Shown: piece by piece, positions 51,529 through 60,593 of the stretch
Layout: every line of letters starts with the position of its first letter
How positions within the stretch are numbered: position 1 is the stretch's first letter
Source: Paenibacillus sinensis
Lineage (GTDB): Bacteria; Bacillota; Bacilli; Paenibacillales; Paenibacillaceae
DNA length: 64,000 nt
Assembly (NCBI RefSeq): GCF_019904155.1
Contig: NZ_JAHCMB010000187.1
Coordinates: 96,256 to 160,255, forward strand
Direction of reading: 5' to 3'
The notes under the pieces: generated by a model
Seen by the model: the letters and a program-made list of their open reading frames with translations, nothing else
Databases searched by the model: none
What the model was told of the DNA's origin: nothing
Program-made: the position numbers and the translations under genes

Positions 51529-51570
51529 AAGCACCCGGATTCGTGGCTGCCGCCAGGACTCCGGGTGCTT
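51529..51570 (-). terminator. Hairpin terminator of the glycosyltransferase gene
   Basis: AAGCACCCGGA and TCCGGGTGCTT arms around a 20-base loop; weak T-run. Confidence 0.5.
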
Positions 51571-51598
51571 AACGATCTTCGGTATGATGATTTTATGA

Positions 51599-52534
51599 TC
51601 AGACGCCAAGAGAGCCTCTCCGACCCTGAACGCCCTTAAGATCCCGTATGCCTCTCCGATAGCCGCTGCTTGCTTCTTTCCGACGCTGCAGAACAGTCTC
51701 CATATAGAGGAATCCGATCGTCCACAGCAGCATGGCGTAGCGGAAGGGCGTGATGCGGGTGCGGAGCCTCAGCAGCTCATAATGATTGATGACTTTGGTA
51801 TAGGCTACGATCTCTTCCTTGTCCCGGGAAGCCGGCGAGCCATGATGCAGCAGCTTCAGATCCGGGTTCACAATCATCGGACCATGAAGACCGGCCAGAT
51901 ACGACAGATACAAATCCTCGCCCAGGCTGTAACCGTTCAGCCAATCCACCAGCTGCACGTCGCGAAGCGAAGCCTTCTTAAAGCACATATTGCAGCCGTG
52001 AAGGAATTCCGTCCGGAACACCTTCTTCTGACGGTTCCACAGATTCATCGCAGAGGCAAATCCGCTGTACGACAGCTTGCCGGGCGCCAGACGGCTACGG
52101 CCGCTGGCCAGCATCAACAGTCTTCCTTTCCGGGAACAAGAGAACTTCTGGTCGACTCCGCCAATAGCGACGACGTCCGGATACTGCTTAAAGGTCCTCA
52201 GAAGACCGGACAGGTAACCTTCATCCAGCTCCACATCGTCATCCAGGAACAGGAGTGTTTCATAACGGGCATTCTCCACTGCAAAAATCCGGGATCTTAA
52301 CAGCCCCGCCTCTTCCCGTTTCTTCCGGTAGTAGACCAGCTCCATGCCGGAGGGAAGTTCCCGCCTGATCTCGTCCAGCCAAGACTCTTCCGTATCGCCG
52401 TCGTCGACAATCATAATTTCAACCGGCGAACCTTCCATATCCCGCTGTCTAAAAATTGAACTCAGGCATATGCGCAGGTCCTCATGCCGGTTTCGGGTAC
52501 AAATAGCTACCGACAGCGTCATAGAATCGCTCAA
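51599..52534 (-). CDS. Family 2 glycosyltransferase
   Basis: A 311-residue GT-A enzyme. SVAICTRNRHEDLRICLSS opens the fold; EIMIVDDGDTEE and LLFLDDDVELDEGYLSGLL carry the nucleotide-sugar and metal Asp residues; the NGYSLGEDLYLSYLAGLHGP region near 205 holds the likely catalytic Asp. A hydrophobic helix is near 275. The start is TTG at 52534 with AAAGGG seven bases before it; ATG at 52522 is possible. Product unknown; the neighbours suggest spore-surface or envelope glycosylation. Confidence 0.85.
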   Translation of the reverse strand: MSDSMTLSVAICTRNRHEDLRICLSSIFRQRDMEGSPVEIMIVDDGDTEESWLDEIRRELPSGMELVYYRKKREEAGLLRSRIFAVENARYETLLFLDDDVELDEGYLSGLLRTFKQYPDVVAIGGVDQKFSCSRKGRLLMLASGRSRLAPGKLSYSGFASAMNLWNRQKKVFRTEFLHGCNMCFKKASLRDVQLVDWLNGYSLGEDLYLSYLAGLHGPMIVNPDLKLLHHGSPASRDKEEIVAYTKVINHYELLRLRTRITPFRYAMLLWTIGFLYMETVLQRRKEASSGYRRGIRDLKGVQGRRGSLGV

Positions 52535-52739
52535 ACTCCCCACCCTTTCTTAAGGAAATCAACTGCAGAGGCAATCTGCGCACCGGCATCGGCCCTGGAT
52601 GAATACTGCGGATGACACAGCTCCATGAATCACAAGCCAAACGGCGTATGGATTTCGCACAGCAAAATCCTCCGCCGTTATATTTCCGGTTTACGCGCAA
52701 TTTTTTTGTATTTACCCTTTATTGTGCAGGTCTAAACAT

Positions 52740-52764
52740 AAAAATCAAGTTATTAATGATTTTT
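52740..52764 (-). terminator. AT-rich terminator of the YheC/D-like gene
   Basis: AAAAATCA and TGATTTTT arms, nine-base loop, continued by TATG on the minus strand. Confidence 0.5.
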
Positions 52765-52765
52765 A

Positions 52766-53563
52766 TCACTTTCTGCGTTTCGTGCCAAGCTTGCGGGAAC
52801 CAGCCGACTTTCCTTGCTGCGCCCGCCGGTAAGCCATCACTTTCCGGTACATCGATTTGTCGGAGAGCTGGTTAAAGATATACGGGTCGGGATTGGTGTT
52901 GACCTCAATGATCCAGGGTGTCAGTGTATGATCCAGCCCGATATCGACACCAATCTGCTTGAAGCCCGGATACTGCCGATGAAGATTGCGACCGATGTCC
53001 TCTCCCAGCCGCCGCAACCGCTTCAGCACCGTCGCCTGCTGGGCGGCGCTCATATGCGGGGAGAGAAGCTTCCCGACCGCTGTCGGCTTGCCTCCGGCAT
53101 GATAGTTGGTCACGATCTTCCCTTTGGCCGCGACCCTGCCGATAAGCCCCGTCGTCTCCCATTTGCCCTTGGGGCTGAACTGTACCATAACGCGGATGTC
53201 GAAACGGCGGCCGTCCGCCTTCAGCAGATTGATTCCTTTCTGAATCAAATAACGCCGGCCCCGGGTCGCCGCCTTGAGCGACCGGTAAAAAGCTTCATAG
53301 GTGCTGAAGGTCCGGGCCTTTGTTCCTTGCTGATACTGGTACGTGACTCCCCAGGATTCGACCCGCCGCTCCACCCGCATAACTCCGCTGCCGTAAGTTC
53401 CGACTTCAGGCTTCACATAAACCATGCCGTATTTGTCCAGCATCCGCTTGGCGCTGTCCCGGGTAAGCTTGACCGTCTCCGGAATCACCGCCGCGATCTC
53501 CGGGCTTCGCAGCAGAACCTTCGTCTTGATCCATTTGCTCGTTAACGTGGATTTCGCTTTCAT
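52766..53563 (-). CDS. YheC/YheD-family ATP-grasp protein
   Basis: About 265 residues of the spore-coat-associated YheC/D family. SPEIAAVIPETVKLT near 20 is the family's usual start region; GMVYVKPEVGTYGSGVMRVE near 45 and FDIRVMVQFSPKGKWETTG near 120 bind ATP; WIIEVNTNPDPYIFNQL near 220 gives the metal ligands. An open frame continues 78 bp upstream (to 53641), so the exact start is uncertain. In Bacillus such proteins attach to the spore coat; they may form amide bonds. Overlaps nothing and is divergent from the next gene. Confidence 0.82.
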   Translation of the reverse strand: MKAKSTLTSKWIKTKVLLRSPEIAAVIPETVKLTRDSAKRMLDKYGMVYVKPEVGTYGSGVMRVERRVESWGVTYQYQQGTKARTFSTYEAFYRSLKAATRGRRYLIQKGINLLKADGRRFDIRVMVQFSPKGKWETTGLIGRVAAKGKIVTNYHAGGKPTAVGKLLSPHMSAAQQATVLKRLRRLGEDIGRNLHRQYPGFKQIGVDIGLDHTLTPWIIEVNTNPDPYIFNQLSDKSMYRKVMAYRRAQQGKSAGSRKLGTKRRK

Positions 53564-53742
53564 TCCCCTCTGCCACACTCCTTGTGCTCCTGCCAAAATT
53601 TTTCCCCAAGGTAAGCTATGCGTTAGCACCGGCTTTGGCATTGGTTATACGCCTCTGGCGCCCTAAAGTTGGGTATCCTTTGCGGGACCGGCGGCATATC
53701 ATGCAGAAGAATTGGCATCCGAAGCGGAATGGAGGGATAGCT

Positions 53743-54948
53743 GTGAAGATTTGCATGATCGCGCCGGCCAGATTTCCGCTTCCGGGCAGCGGGTCCGTGG
53801 AAATTTGCATATGGGAGACGGCCAGGCGGCTTGCGGCCCGCCATGACGTCACCGTCATCAGCCGCCGCTGCCCGGGGCTCTCCCACCAGGAGAAGCGGGA
53901 GGGCGTAAGGCTGCTCCGCCTGCCCGCCGATATGCCCGGCCTCTATCTCGCCGAGACGCTGAACATCCTTCGGAGCGGGAACTTCGGGCTTGTCCAGGTC
54001 GACAACCGGCCGCATGTCGCGGCCACCGTCAAACAAGCCCTGCCCCGCACACCGGTCGTCCTGTTCCTGCACTCGCTGACGTTCGTTCCGCAGGAAGCGA
54101 AGGTGCGAAGAAGCCTTGGCTTCGCCGATCTGATCGCCGTCAACAGCCGGTCCCTGGCAGACCGCCTGCTGCGCCGCTTCCCCAGTCTGCTCCCGCCGCT
54201 TCGGGTCGTGCCGCTGGGGGCCGACCTCGCCCGCTTCGCGCCGCTCTCCCCGCAGCAGCGCCAGCAGATGCGCCGGGAAATGCGGCTGCCCCGCCGCTTC
54301 ACGATTCTCTTCACGGGCAGGCTGATTCCCCGCAAGGGGGCGGCCGTCCTGATCCGGGCGGCGGCGCTCCTGAACAGACGCCGGTCTGTCCAGCTGCTCA
54401 TTGCCGGATCGGGAGACCCATCCTATGAGCGCAAGCTGAGAAGGCTGGCGAAGCGGCTGCGCCTGCCCGTGACTTTTGCCGGCGGCATTCCCCACAGCGA
54501 TATTCACCAGCTCTATCAGGCCGCCGACTGCTTCGTCTGCCCCTCGCAGCGGCATGAGTCGTTCGGCCTCGTCAATGTAGAGGCTATGGCAGCTGGCCTT
54601 CCGGTCGTCGCTTCCCGGATTGGAGGCATCGGGGAAGTCATCGAGCACGGCCGGACCGGCCTTCTCGTGGACCGCTTCCGGGAAGCCTCCGCCTTCGCCC
54701 GGGCGATCGAGAGTCTTGCGCGCACTCCGAAGACCGCCGCCGCCATGGGGCTTGAAGGTCGGCGTACCGCCCTTCAGACGTTCGACTGGGAGCGCACGGC
54801 GTCCAGGCTGGAGATGCTCTATGCCGGGCTCTGCCGCGCCCGGGAGCATTCCCCTGCGCGCAAGGAGAACGACGCCTCATCCGGAAGCCGGGACAGCCTG
54901 CCATACCGGTCTCATCAGATCAGCCATACGCTTTCAGAAATGCTGTGA
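53743..54948 (+). CDS. Family 4 glycosyltransferase (CotSA-like)
   Basis: A 401-residue GT-B enzyme starting at GTG 53743, six bases after GGAGGG; the open frame extends further upstream but without a site. Features in order: ICMIAPARFPLPGSGSVEIC with the acceptor-domain loop, LFTGRLIPRKGAAVLIRAA at the domain junction, and the donor-binding CPSQRHESFGLVNVEAMAAG with its E-x7-E pattern. Such enzymes with spore-coat neighbours glycosylate coat proteins or envelope polymers. The YheC/D-type gene is divergent beside it. Confidence 0.88.
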   Translation: MKICMIAPARFPLPGSGSVEICIWETARRLAARHDVTVISRRCPGLSHQEKREGVRLLRLPADMPGLYLAETLNILRSGNFGLVQVDNRPHVAATVKQALPRTPVVLFLHSLTFVPQEAKVRRSLGFADLIAVNSRSLADRLLRRFPSLLPPLRVVPLGADLARFAPLSPQQRQQMRREMRLPRRFTILFTGRLIPRKGAAVLIRAAALLNRRRSVQLLIAGSGDPSYERKLRRLAKRLRLPVTFAGGIPHSDIHQLYQAADCFVCPSQRHESFGLVNVEAMAAGLPVVASRIGGIGEVIEHGRTGLLVDRFREASAFARAIESLARTPKTAAAMGLEGRRTALQTFDWERTASRLEMLYAGLCRAREHSPARKENDASSGSRDSLPYRSHQISHTLSEML

Positions 54949-55078
54949 CTTTATTCGCTTATATCTAGTCTAATACGATGTATAATCGATTTGTAAGCGT
55001 TGCCATTACGAACAACCATACAGCGCCTGAGTCGGCAACACCCTGCATATTCTTCATGTCCAGAAAGGGTGGATTGTT

Positions 55079-55405
55079 ATGTTAATGCTCGAAATCGTTG
55101 TAAGACCGGAGAAAGCGGATGAAGTGATGGAGGAACTGCTGCTCGCAGGCTTCCCATCCATCAGTAAAATGGATATATTGGGGCGCGGCAAGCAGAAAGG
55201 CATCCAGGTGGGCACGAACCATTACAATCAGATCTCCAAGAAGATGCTGATGATGGTCATTCATGAGGACGACAAGGAAGAGGTTGTCGATATCGTGAAG
55301 CGGACCGCCAGAACAGGCGATAACGGCTCCTTCGGCGATGGAAAGATCTTTGTCCTCCCGGTTCTGGAAGCGTATACAATAAGCACAGGCAAAAAAGAAC
55401 TGTAA
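55079..55405 (+). CDS. PII-family signal protein, NifI1-like
   Basis: A 108-residue PII protein. EIVVRPEKADEVMEELLLAG and the T-loop region DILGRGKQKGIQVGTNHYNQ are closer to the NifI1 (GlnB-like, nif-linked) group than to GlnK: the usual Tyr51 modification context is absent. The body has ARTGDNGSFGDGKIFVLPV with the ATP-binding signature. No amtB, nif or gln gene is beside it. TATAAT at 54981-54986 is a possible -10. Probably binds ATP/ADP and 2-oxoglutarate and controls a nitrogen enzyme. Confidence 0.88.
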   Translation: MLMLEIVVRPEKADEVMEELLLAGFPSISKMDILGRGKQKGIQVGTNHYNQISKKMLMMVIHEDDKEEVVDIVKRTARTGDNGSFGDGKIFVLPVLEAYTISTGKKEL

Positions 55406-55565
55406 TCATCAGGTGGCGGAGTGCCTGGCGGAACCCTGACGGACCCCAATTCCGCATGGGCGTTGGCGATGTCGGCAGCAGGGCAAACGCCGTTTCTCTC
55501 CCAAGGATGAATATCCTGCCGGATCTCCGTGGGACAACGGATGTTTGCCGATAAATATAAATATA

Positions 55566-55619
55566 AAAAGAGGGCGGCTCCCCGAAAGCTACTGAAAGCT
55601 TCGGAGGAGCCGCCCTTTT
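55566..55619. terminator. Bidirectional terminator
   Basis: GGGCGGCTCC and GGAGCCGCCC arms with an inner CGAAAGCT/AGCTTCG stem, AAAAAGA before and TTTTC after. Serves the PII gene and the DUF445 gene. Confidence 0.85.
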
Positions 55620-55650
55620 CTATGCCGTCTTCGCCTGATTCATGCGGCGA

Positions 55651-56895
55651 TTAGAACAGCAGCCCGATGACGGTGAGCACCAGTCCCACGATAAAGCCGC
55701 ACACAGCGCCGTTGACGCGAATCCACTGCAGGTCCTTTCCGACCTTCTCCTCCAGCATGGCGACGAGACTCGCATCGTCCATCTTGTCGAGATTCTCCTT
55801 CACCAGCACGCCGAGGCGGTAATGGTTCGCGCCCACAAAGCCAATCAGCGAAGAGCGGATTCTTCCTTCGTATTCGTCTATCCACTCCCGCTCGCCGGCT
55901 ACCCGCCGGAGCAGCATGGCATAGGCGGCGAACAGCTTCCGCCCGCCAGCCGCCCGATCTTCCTCCAGCAGCCGGATGCCCATGGCGCGGATTTCCTCCA
56001 TCCGGGCAAGCAGAAACGCGCCTGTCTCCTCTGCCTGAAGAGCGCGGACAGCCCAATCGCCCAGCGATTTCATCTTCTCCTCATCGTTCACAAGCTGGAA
56101 CAGCGCTACCCGGATCTCGCGGACAATCCCTTCCCGGTAGGCGCTGTCCTCGGCCTGCACGTCGCGGATGGCGGATCGCAGCATGTTCTGCAGCAGATCG
56201 CCGAGCATGTCCTCGTCGACGAAGCCGACGAAAGCCTGGAAGGCCATGCCCTTCAGCCCGCCGAGCTTCACCTCGGACAGCTTGGAGGCTGCGAGGCGGC
56301 CCAGCATTGTCTGCGTCTCAGGCCGCGCGATCCACGCATCAGCCTGCGTGAGCCCGTAATCCAGCGCCTCTATGTCCTTGCCGTCCTGCAGCAGCCGCAT
56401 CACGGCCTTGTCGGCGATGTCCTTGAGATCGGCTCTGCCCACATAGTCGGCCAGCGCCGACTGAAGGTACGGCAGCGCCTTCTCCACGGGAATCCGGCCG
56501 GCCAGCTCAGCCGCCCGCTCCAGAATTTCCATTCTCGCCTTCTTCCGGCCGAGAAACCGTGTCAGCATCGCGGAGGCCAGCGACAGGAACCGGATGCTGC
56601 GCAGCTTATTCTCAATGCTCTCTTTATTCAGCAGCTCGTTCTCCATGGCCGAGATCAGCGACTGGATGATTTTGTCCCGGTTCTTCAGCAGCAGAGATGT
56701 ATGCGGAATCTTCAGTCCGAGCGGATGGCGGAACAGCGCCGTCACTGCGAACCAGTCGGCGATGCCGCCGACGAGCCCTGCCTCGAAGCCGCCGCGCAGC
56801 AGCTCCACCGCCGTATTGTCGGGGAGGAACAGCGTGATCAGGAACCCGATCGCCATGACCGCCAGCGATATCGTAGCCAAATTTCTGGATTTCAT
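55651..56895 (-). CDS. DUF445-family membrane protein
   Basis: A 414-residue protein of the DUF445/YjiN family. The ATG at 56895 (MKSRNL) has AGGGGG five bases before; the open frame reaches 57315 but that part has no family features. A membrane helix at the N-terminus (ATISLAVMAIGFLITLFLP), the family signature GLVGGIADWFAVTALFRHPL near 42-61, a long helical body and a second helix at the C-terminus (VCGFIVGLVLTVIGLLF) are seen. Function unknown. Confidence 0.88.
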   Translation of the reverse strand: MKSRNLATISLAVMAIGFLITLFLPDNTAVELLRGGFEAGLVGGIADWFAVTALFRHPLGLKIPHTSLLLKNRDKIIQSLISAMENELLNKESIENKLRSIRFLSLASAMLTRFLGRKKARMEILERAAELAGRIPVEKALPYLQSALADYVGRADLKDIADKAVMRLLQDGKDIEALDYGLTQADAWIARPETQTMLGRLAASKLSEVKLGGLKGMAFQAFVGFVDEDMLGDLLQNMLRSAIRDVQAEDSAYREGIVREIRVALFQLVNDEEKMKSLGDWAVRALQAEETGAFLLARMEEIRAMGIRLLEEDRAAGGRKLFAAYAMLLRRVAGEREWIDEYEGRIRSSLIGFVGANHYRLGVLVKENLDKMDDASLVAMLEEKVGKDLQWIRVNGAVCGFIVGLVLTVIGLLF

Positions 56896-56943
56896 TGATT
56901 GCCCCCTGCCTTCAGTACCTTTTCCGAATGATAATGCCGGACA

Positions 56944-56983
56944 TAAGACCGAAATCGGCCGGGATAATAGCCCGGCGGTCTTA
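56944..56983 (-). promoter_or_regulatory. Leader hairpin of the DUF445 gene
   Basis: TAAGACCG/CGGTCTTA outer stem and CCGGG/CCCGG inner stem, within the predicted 5' leader, with no T-run. Confidence 0.4.
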
Positions 56984-56993
56984 CGTAACACAC

Positions 56994-57002
56994 ATTGTAC
57001 CA
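56994..57002 (-). promoter_or_regulatory. Extended -10 promoter element of the DUF445 gene
   Basis: Minus strand TGGTACAAT (57002-56994); no good -35. Confidence 0.4.
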
Positions 57003-57170
57003 CGAACCCTACCTGTTTTCGAAACAGACCTGAGACGGGGATTATGAATGCAGGAGGCGGGCGGCGGAAATGCAGGAGGTGGGCAGCAAGCTTGTAAAAA
57101 GGGGGAAAGCAGCATACCCGGATGGCGGAAGCTGCGCTCGCAGAAAGCATGAGTCTGCTTAACCCGAAAT

Positions 57171-57239
57171 AGGCCAACCAGAAATTAGAAGTTTCTGGTT
57201 GGCCTGACAGTACGAAAAGCCCCCCTGCGCAGGGGGGCT
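57171..57239 (-). terminator. Two consecutive hairpins after manC
   Basis: A perfect 22-bp palindrome AGCCCCCC-TGCGCA-GGGGGGCT (57218-57239) followed on the minus strand by TTTT, then a 14-bp stem AGGCCAACCAGAAA (57171-57184) with its complement 57192-57205. They lie 220 bp past manC. Between 57240 and 57457 there is only a 14-codon frame (ATG at 57396, MGKATIGDVHSNVE) with GAGGAG in front. Confidence 0.65.
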
Positions 57240-57457
57240 CAGGTTCTACCCGTTCGGCGTTCGGGACGAAGCCGAACACACAACAAGCCGCCCAGGCTGT
57301 CTCGGGCCGGGGCAACTTGACTCTGGAGCGGCGGCGGAAGTACGGGCCGCCGCTATTCTACGTTGCTGTGCACATCCCCGATTGTCGCTTTCCCCATGGT
57401 TCTCTACTCCTCTGTCCGATTGTATCCTTACTATAAAAGCGCATCGCGGCGCTTTGT

Positions 57458-58846
57458 CTAATCGGCAGGAGCTGTCCAGTCGTAGGTGATCCGCACAATA
57501 TCCTCTGCGGGGGCGCCGGCCTCCCGGATCTCCGTGACAATGAGCTCCAGAGCCTCCGCTCCCGCCTTCAACGCATGTCCGGCTCCCGGAGGCACAGCAA
57601 TCACGTCGCCCGCACGCATGGGACGGGGCCCGCTCTCCAGCCGGTATTCCCCCGAGCCGGACAGCACCGTCCACATCTCCCGGGTATGCCGGTGAAGATG
57701 ATAACTCGAATGCCCTCCCGGCAGCAGGGTGACCTTGGAGACAATTGTCTCCCCCTGCTCCCCGATCCGGCTCCAATCAAGCACCCGCGAAATGCCCCAT
57801 CGCCGCTCCTCGACCATCGGCTTCTTCGGCTCGCCTGTCAGGGCATTCTTGATCTCTTTGGCCCGGTCTTTGCCCGCAACGAGAATGCCGTCCGGTCCGG
57901 CCGCCACGACGGTATCCTTAACGCCTATCACATGAATCGGGCAGGACAGCTCATTGATCAGGAATGAGCCTTCCGAATCAGGAGAGAGCGTGCCTGCTCC
58001 CGTTACCTGCTTCCCCAGATGGGGAGTCAGCGCATCCCAGCTTCCGATATCCTCCCAGAGCCCTTCGTACGGAATGACTACGGCCCGCTGCGACCGTTCG
58101 ATCACCTCGACATCAAAGCTCCGCTCGGACAGTTGTCCGTAGCAGTCCAGCAGCTCCCGGTAGTCCGTGTGCAGTCCCCCAGCCTGCGCCTGCGACAGCA
58201 AATAACCGAGCTTGCAGGAGAACACACCGCAATTCCACAGCGCGCCTTCGCCGATGAACGTCTTTGCCCCAGCCTCATCAGGCTTCTCCGCAAACCGGGC
58301 CACCTCGAAATATTTCTCCGTCTCCCCTGCTTCCGGCTCAGGAACGCCCTCCGGCCGCGGACGGGGCACAATATAGCCGAACTGTGTGGACGGAGACCTC
58401 GGCGCCGCACCGATCAGCGCGACATCCGCCCCGGACTCGGCCAACACCTGCGGGAAGCGCGCGATCAGGCTGAAAAAAGCCGGTTCCACATAGGAATCGA
58501 CCGGAAGGATCGTCACGACTTCCTCCGGGTCGATGCCGCGCGTCTCCCGCAGGTAGGCGGCGGCCAGTGAAATGGCCGTGAACGTCCCTCTTTTATGCGG
58601 CTCTGCCAGCACGGGGATGCTCTCTCCGATAGACCTGCGCGTAATCTCCACTTGAGTACGATGGGTCACAACACAGCAGGAGCTGAGCAGACCGGCCGCC
58701 GCCAGCCCGCTGCAGACCCGCTCGATCATGGATTCCAGACCGCCCGATGCCGCCGGAAGCAGGCGCAGGAACGCCTTGGACCGGACTTCATTCGACAGCG
58801 GCCACAGCCTTTTGCCCGATCCCCCGGACAGAAGCACCACCTGCAT
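57458..58846 (-). CDS. manC: Mannose-1-phosphate guanylyltransferase (with cupin)
   Basis: A 462-residue enzyme that makes GDP-mannose from mannose 1-phosphate and GTP. The start at 58846 (MQVVLLSGG) has AAGGAGTGG at good distance. The pyrophosphorylase signature is LLSGGSGKRLWPLS (4-17); EDIGSWDAL near 268 is the conserved substrate-binding region. The C-terminal 110 residues are a cupin of the type II phosphomannose-isomerase kind (GGHSSYHLHRHTREMWTVL). It lies downstream of a DUF6492 gene; together with the two glycosyltransferases nearby it may feed surface glycan synthesis. Confidence 0.9.
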   Translation of the reverse strand: MQVVLLSGGSGKRLWPLSNEVRSKAFLRLLPAASGGLESMIERVCSGLAAAGLLSSCCVVTHRTQVEITRRSIGESIPVLAEPHKRGTFTAISLAAAYLRETRGIDPEEVVTILPVDSYVEPAFFSLIARFPQVLAESGADVALIGAAPRSPSTQFGYIVPRPRPEGVPEPEAGETEKYFEVARFAEKPDEAGAKTFIGEGALWNCGVFSCKLGYLLSQAQAGGLHTDYRELLDCYGQLSERSFDVEVIERSQRAVVIPYEGLWEDIGSWDALTPHLGKQVTGAGTLSPDSEGSFLINELSCPIHVIGVKDTVVAAGPDGILVAGKDRAKEIKNALTGEPKKPMVEERRWGISRVLDWSRIGEQGETIVSKVTLLPGGHSSYHLHRHTREMWTVLSGSGEYRLESGPRPMRAGDVIAVPPGAGHALKAGAEALELIVTEIREAGAPAEDIVRITYDWTAPAD

Positions 58847-58933
58847 AATCATCCACTCCTTCCTTCCGTATGACGGGGACCGGCCCCGGGTAGCGGGCTT
58901 TCAAGTCCCTTGCTGCCGGTTCCGGCATCCGCC

Positions 58934-59737
58934 TCACTTCGCTCCCGTCTTCCGGCTGTAAGCCTTGCGCTGGTGAAAGGAAAGCGACCGATGCGATCGG
59001 GCATATCTGGCAACTGCCGGGCCTGCAAGCTTCGAGAAGGGAGTGTGCAGGCTTCGGTTGCGTGCTTTTTTCAGCTGCATTCCACCGGGATCGGTCGTGT
59101 ATAAATAATTGGCATATGTTTCGTATTCGGAAAAAGCGAACGGCTTCGAGCGGTTCATACTGCGGATGATAGCGGTGTACCAGGGAACGCCGTGGATGGC
59201 CTCGATTTCCCGCTTCATGCGGGCCAGACGCCGGCATTCAAACAGCATATAGTGAGTGACGAAAGAGGAAGGGGACGGTGCCTTTCGGCCCATCAGCTTG
59301 CGGTAGGTTCTGAAGTATTCAGGCTGGCTCCAATTCCGGCAGTAAAAAACAGTCCGATCCCCATGGCGGAACCGGTGGGGTGCGATCAGCACCGTATCCG
59401 CGTCGATCACGAGAAAATAATCGCTTGAACACAGCTTGTCGCCGCCCAGCTTAAGCAGCTGCTGGAACAGCCAGCCGGAGCGCTCGAACGTTCGGGAGCG
59501 GTAATGAATATCCTTTTTGGTAATAGGCAGCACCGTATTCTCATCAACGAAGGCGCAGCCTTTTTTTCGGCAAAATTCAAGAATCCGGGGCTTGCGGGGA
59601 GCTACGATCAGGATGCGGCGGATGGGATGCCGGACATGGGTACGAACCGCATCCACCACATGCGGCAGAGTCGCCAGATCCTTCTCGATCGCCGGAATCA
59701 GCACATCAATGGCGGGTCCTTTCAGGGCAGGGGACAT
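58934..59737 (-). CDS. DUF6492-like glycosyltransferase-fold protein
   Basis: A 267-residue protein; start at 59737 (MSPALKG) with GGAG eight bases before. AIDVLIPAIEKDLATLPHVV and the DxD-type YFLVIDADTVLIAP near 110 indicate a GT-A nucleotide-sugar fold. FRTYRKLMGRKAPSPSSFVT and FAFSEYETYANYL near 205 are the other conserved blocks. The C-terminal tail is basic. Donor and acceptor unknown. Same strand as manC, 87 bp upstream of it. Confidence 0.75.
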   Translation of the reverse strand: MSPALKGPAIDVLIPAIEKDLATLPHVVDAVRTHVRHPIRRILIVAPRKPRILEFCRKKGCAFVDENTVLPITKKDIHYRSRTFERSGWLFQQLLKLGGDKLCSSDYFLVIDADTVLIAPHRFRHGDRTVFYCRNWSQPEYFRTYRKLMGRKAPSPSSFVTHYMLFECRRLARMKREIEAIHGVPWYTAIIRSMNRSKPFAFSEYETYANYLYTTDPGGMQLKKARNRSLHTPFSKLAGPAVARYARSHRSLSFHQRKAYSRKTGAK

Positions 59738-59837
59738 GACTTCATCTCCACTTTTCAATTTATGTTAGCGTATGAAGATTCCCCTGAAAAAGCTTGGGCC
59801 TCCCCTGCCCTGAAGTACAAACCGGACCCGGATACTT

Positions 59838-60593
59838 CTACCAGAGGAGCAGTCCCAGGGCCAGCGTCAAGAGACCGACCGCTGCGACGAAGAGGCTGAC
59901 CACCGGAACGGAGGAGGTCCTCGATAACCGGACGGCGCCAAGATTCAGCGCGCTGTGCAGCGGCATCATCAGCAGCGCGACTGGCGGGGTATGGGCGATG
60001 ATCAGCGCCGCGCCGATGTGGAAGGCGGAAGCCCAGATCCGCTCCAGAATGCCCCACATCGGGCTGGTCTGCAGGTTGCCCTGCGCCTTCAAAATCTCCT
60101 TCGCCTGCATCGCCTTCTCATCCGTACGCTTCACCAGCGAGAGGATCAGGCTGGTGTTGACGATGACGAACACCACCTCAACCGCGGCCCAGCCCTGGCC
60201 GAGCGACAGCGCCTCCGGAAAGGAGGCTGCCAGGAAGGCGAGCAGCGCGAACCGGACGCCTTCCTCCAGCAGACCGGAGCTGCTGACGACGATCAGCTTC
60301 GCCTGCTTCTCCGGCCGCGAGCGCACAAGCGCTGCAATCGGCCCGCGCAGGAAGAGCGCGACGGCCCAGCCCAGCGCGCCAAGACCGAAGGCGCTCCAGT
60401 TCATTGGATAGCCCGCGAGATCGAAAGCCAGGCCGAACAGGATCGGCACCAGCAGGTAGACCGGAAGGAATTTCACGGTCCGGCCGGTTAAGCCCTCGAA
60501 CGGATCATTGCCTCCGGGCACGGTGATTTCGGTGGTGATCTCAGTGGTGATTTCCGGCATGTTGCCGTTCCATACCTGCTCTTTATTCTCCAT
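59838..60593 (-). CDS. CPBP/YhfC-like intramembrane protease
   Basis: A 251-residue membrane protein with about seven helices; the ATG at 60593 (MENKEQV) has GGAGAGG nine bases before and overlaps the HTH gene by 11 bp. The three motifs of CPBP (ABI) glutamic proteases are present in order: LLEEGVRFALL (EExxR), ASAFHIGAALI (FH) and PLHSALNLG (HxxxN). YhfC-family members are predicted membrane peptidases or prenyl-protein proteases. It is translationally coupled to the regulator upstream, so the regulator probably controls it. Confidence 0.8.
   Translation of the reverse strand: MENKEQVWNGNMPEITTEITTEITVPGGNDPFEGLTGRTVKFLPVYLLVPILFGLAFDLAGYPMNWSAFGLGALGWAVALFLRGPIAALVRSRPEKQAKLIVVSSSGLLEEGVRFALLAFLAASFPEALSLGQGWAAVEVVFVIVNTSLILSLVKRTDEKAMQAKEILKAQGNLQTSPMWGILERIWASAFHIGAALIIAHTPPVALLMMPLHSALNLGAVRLSRTSSVPVVSLFVAAVGLLTLALGLLLW

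Noticed and set aside
57246..57776. 176-codon frame overlapping the end of manC
   Set aside because: It shares the strand with manC in another frame and has no start signal or family features.
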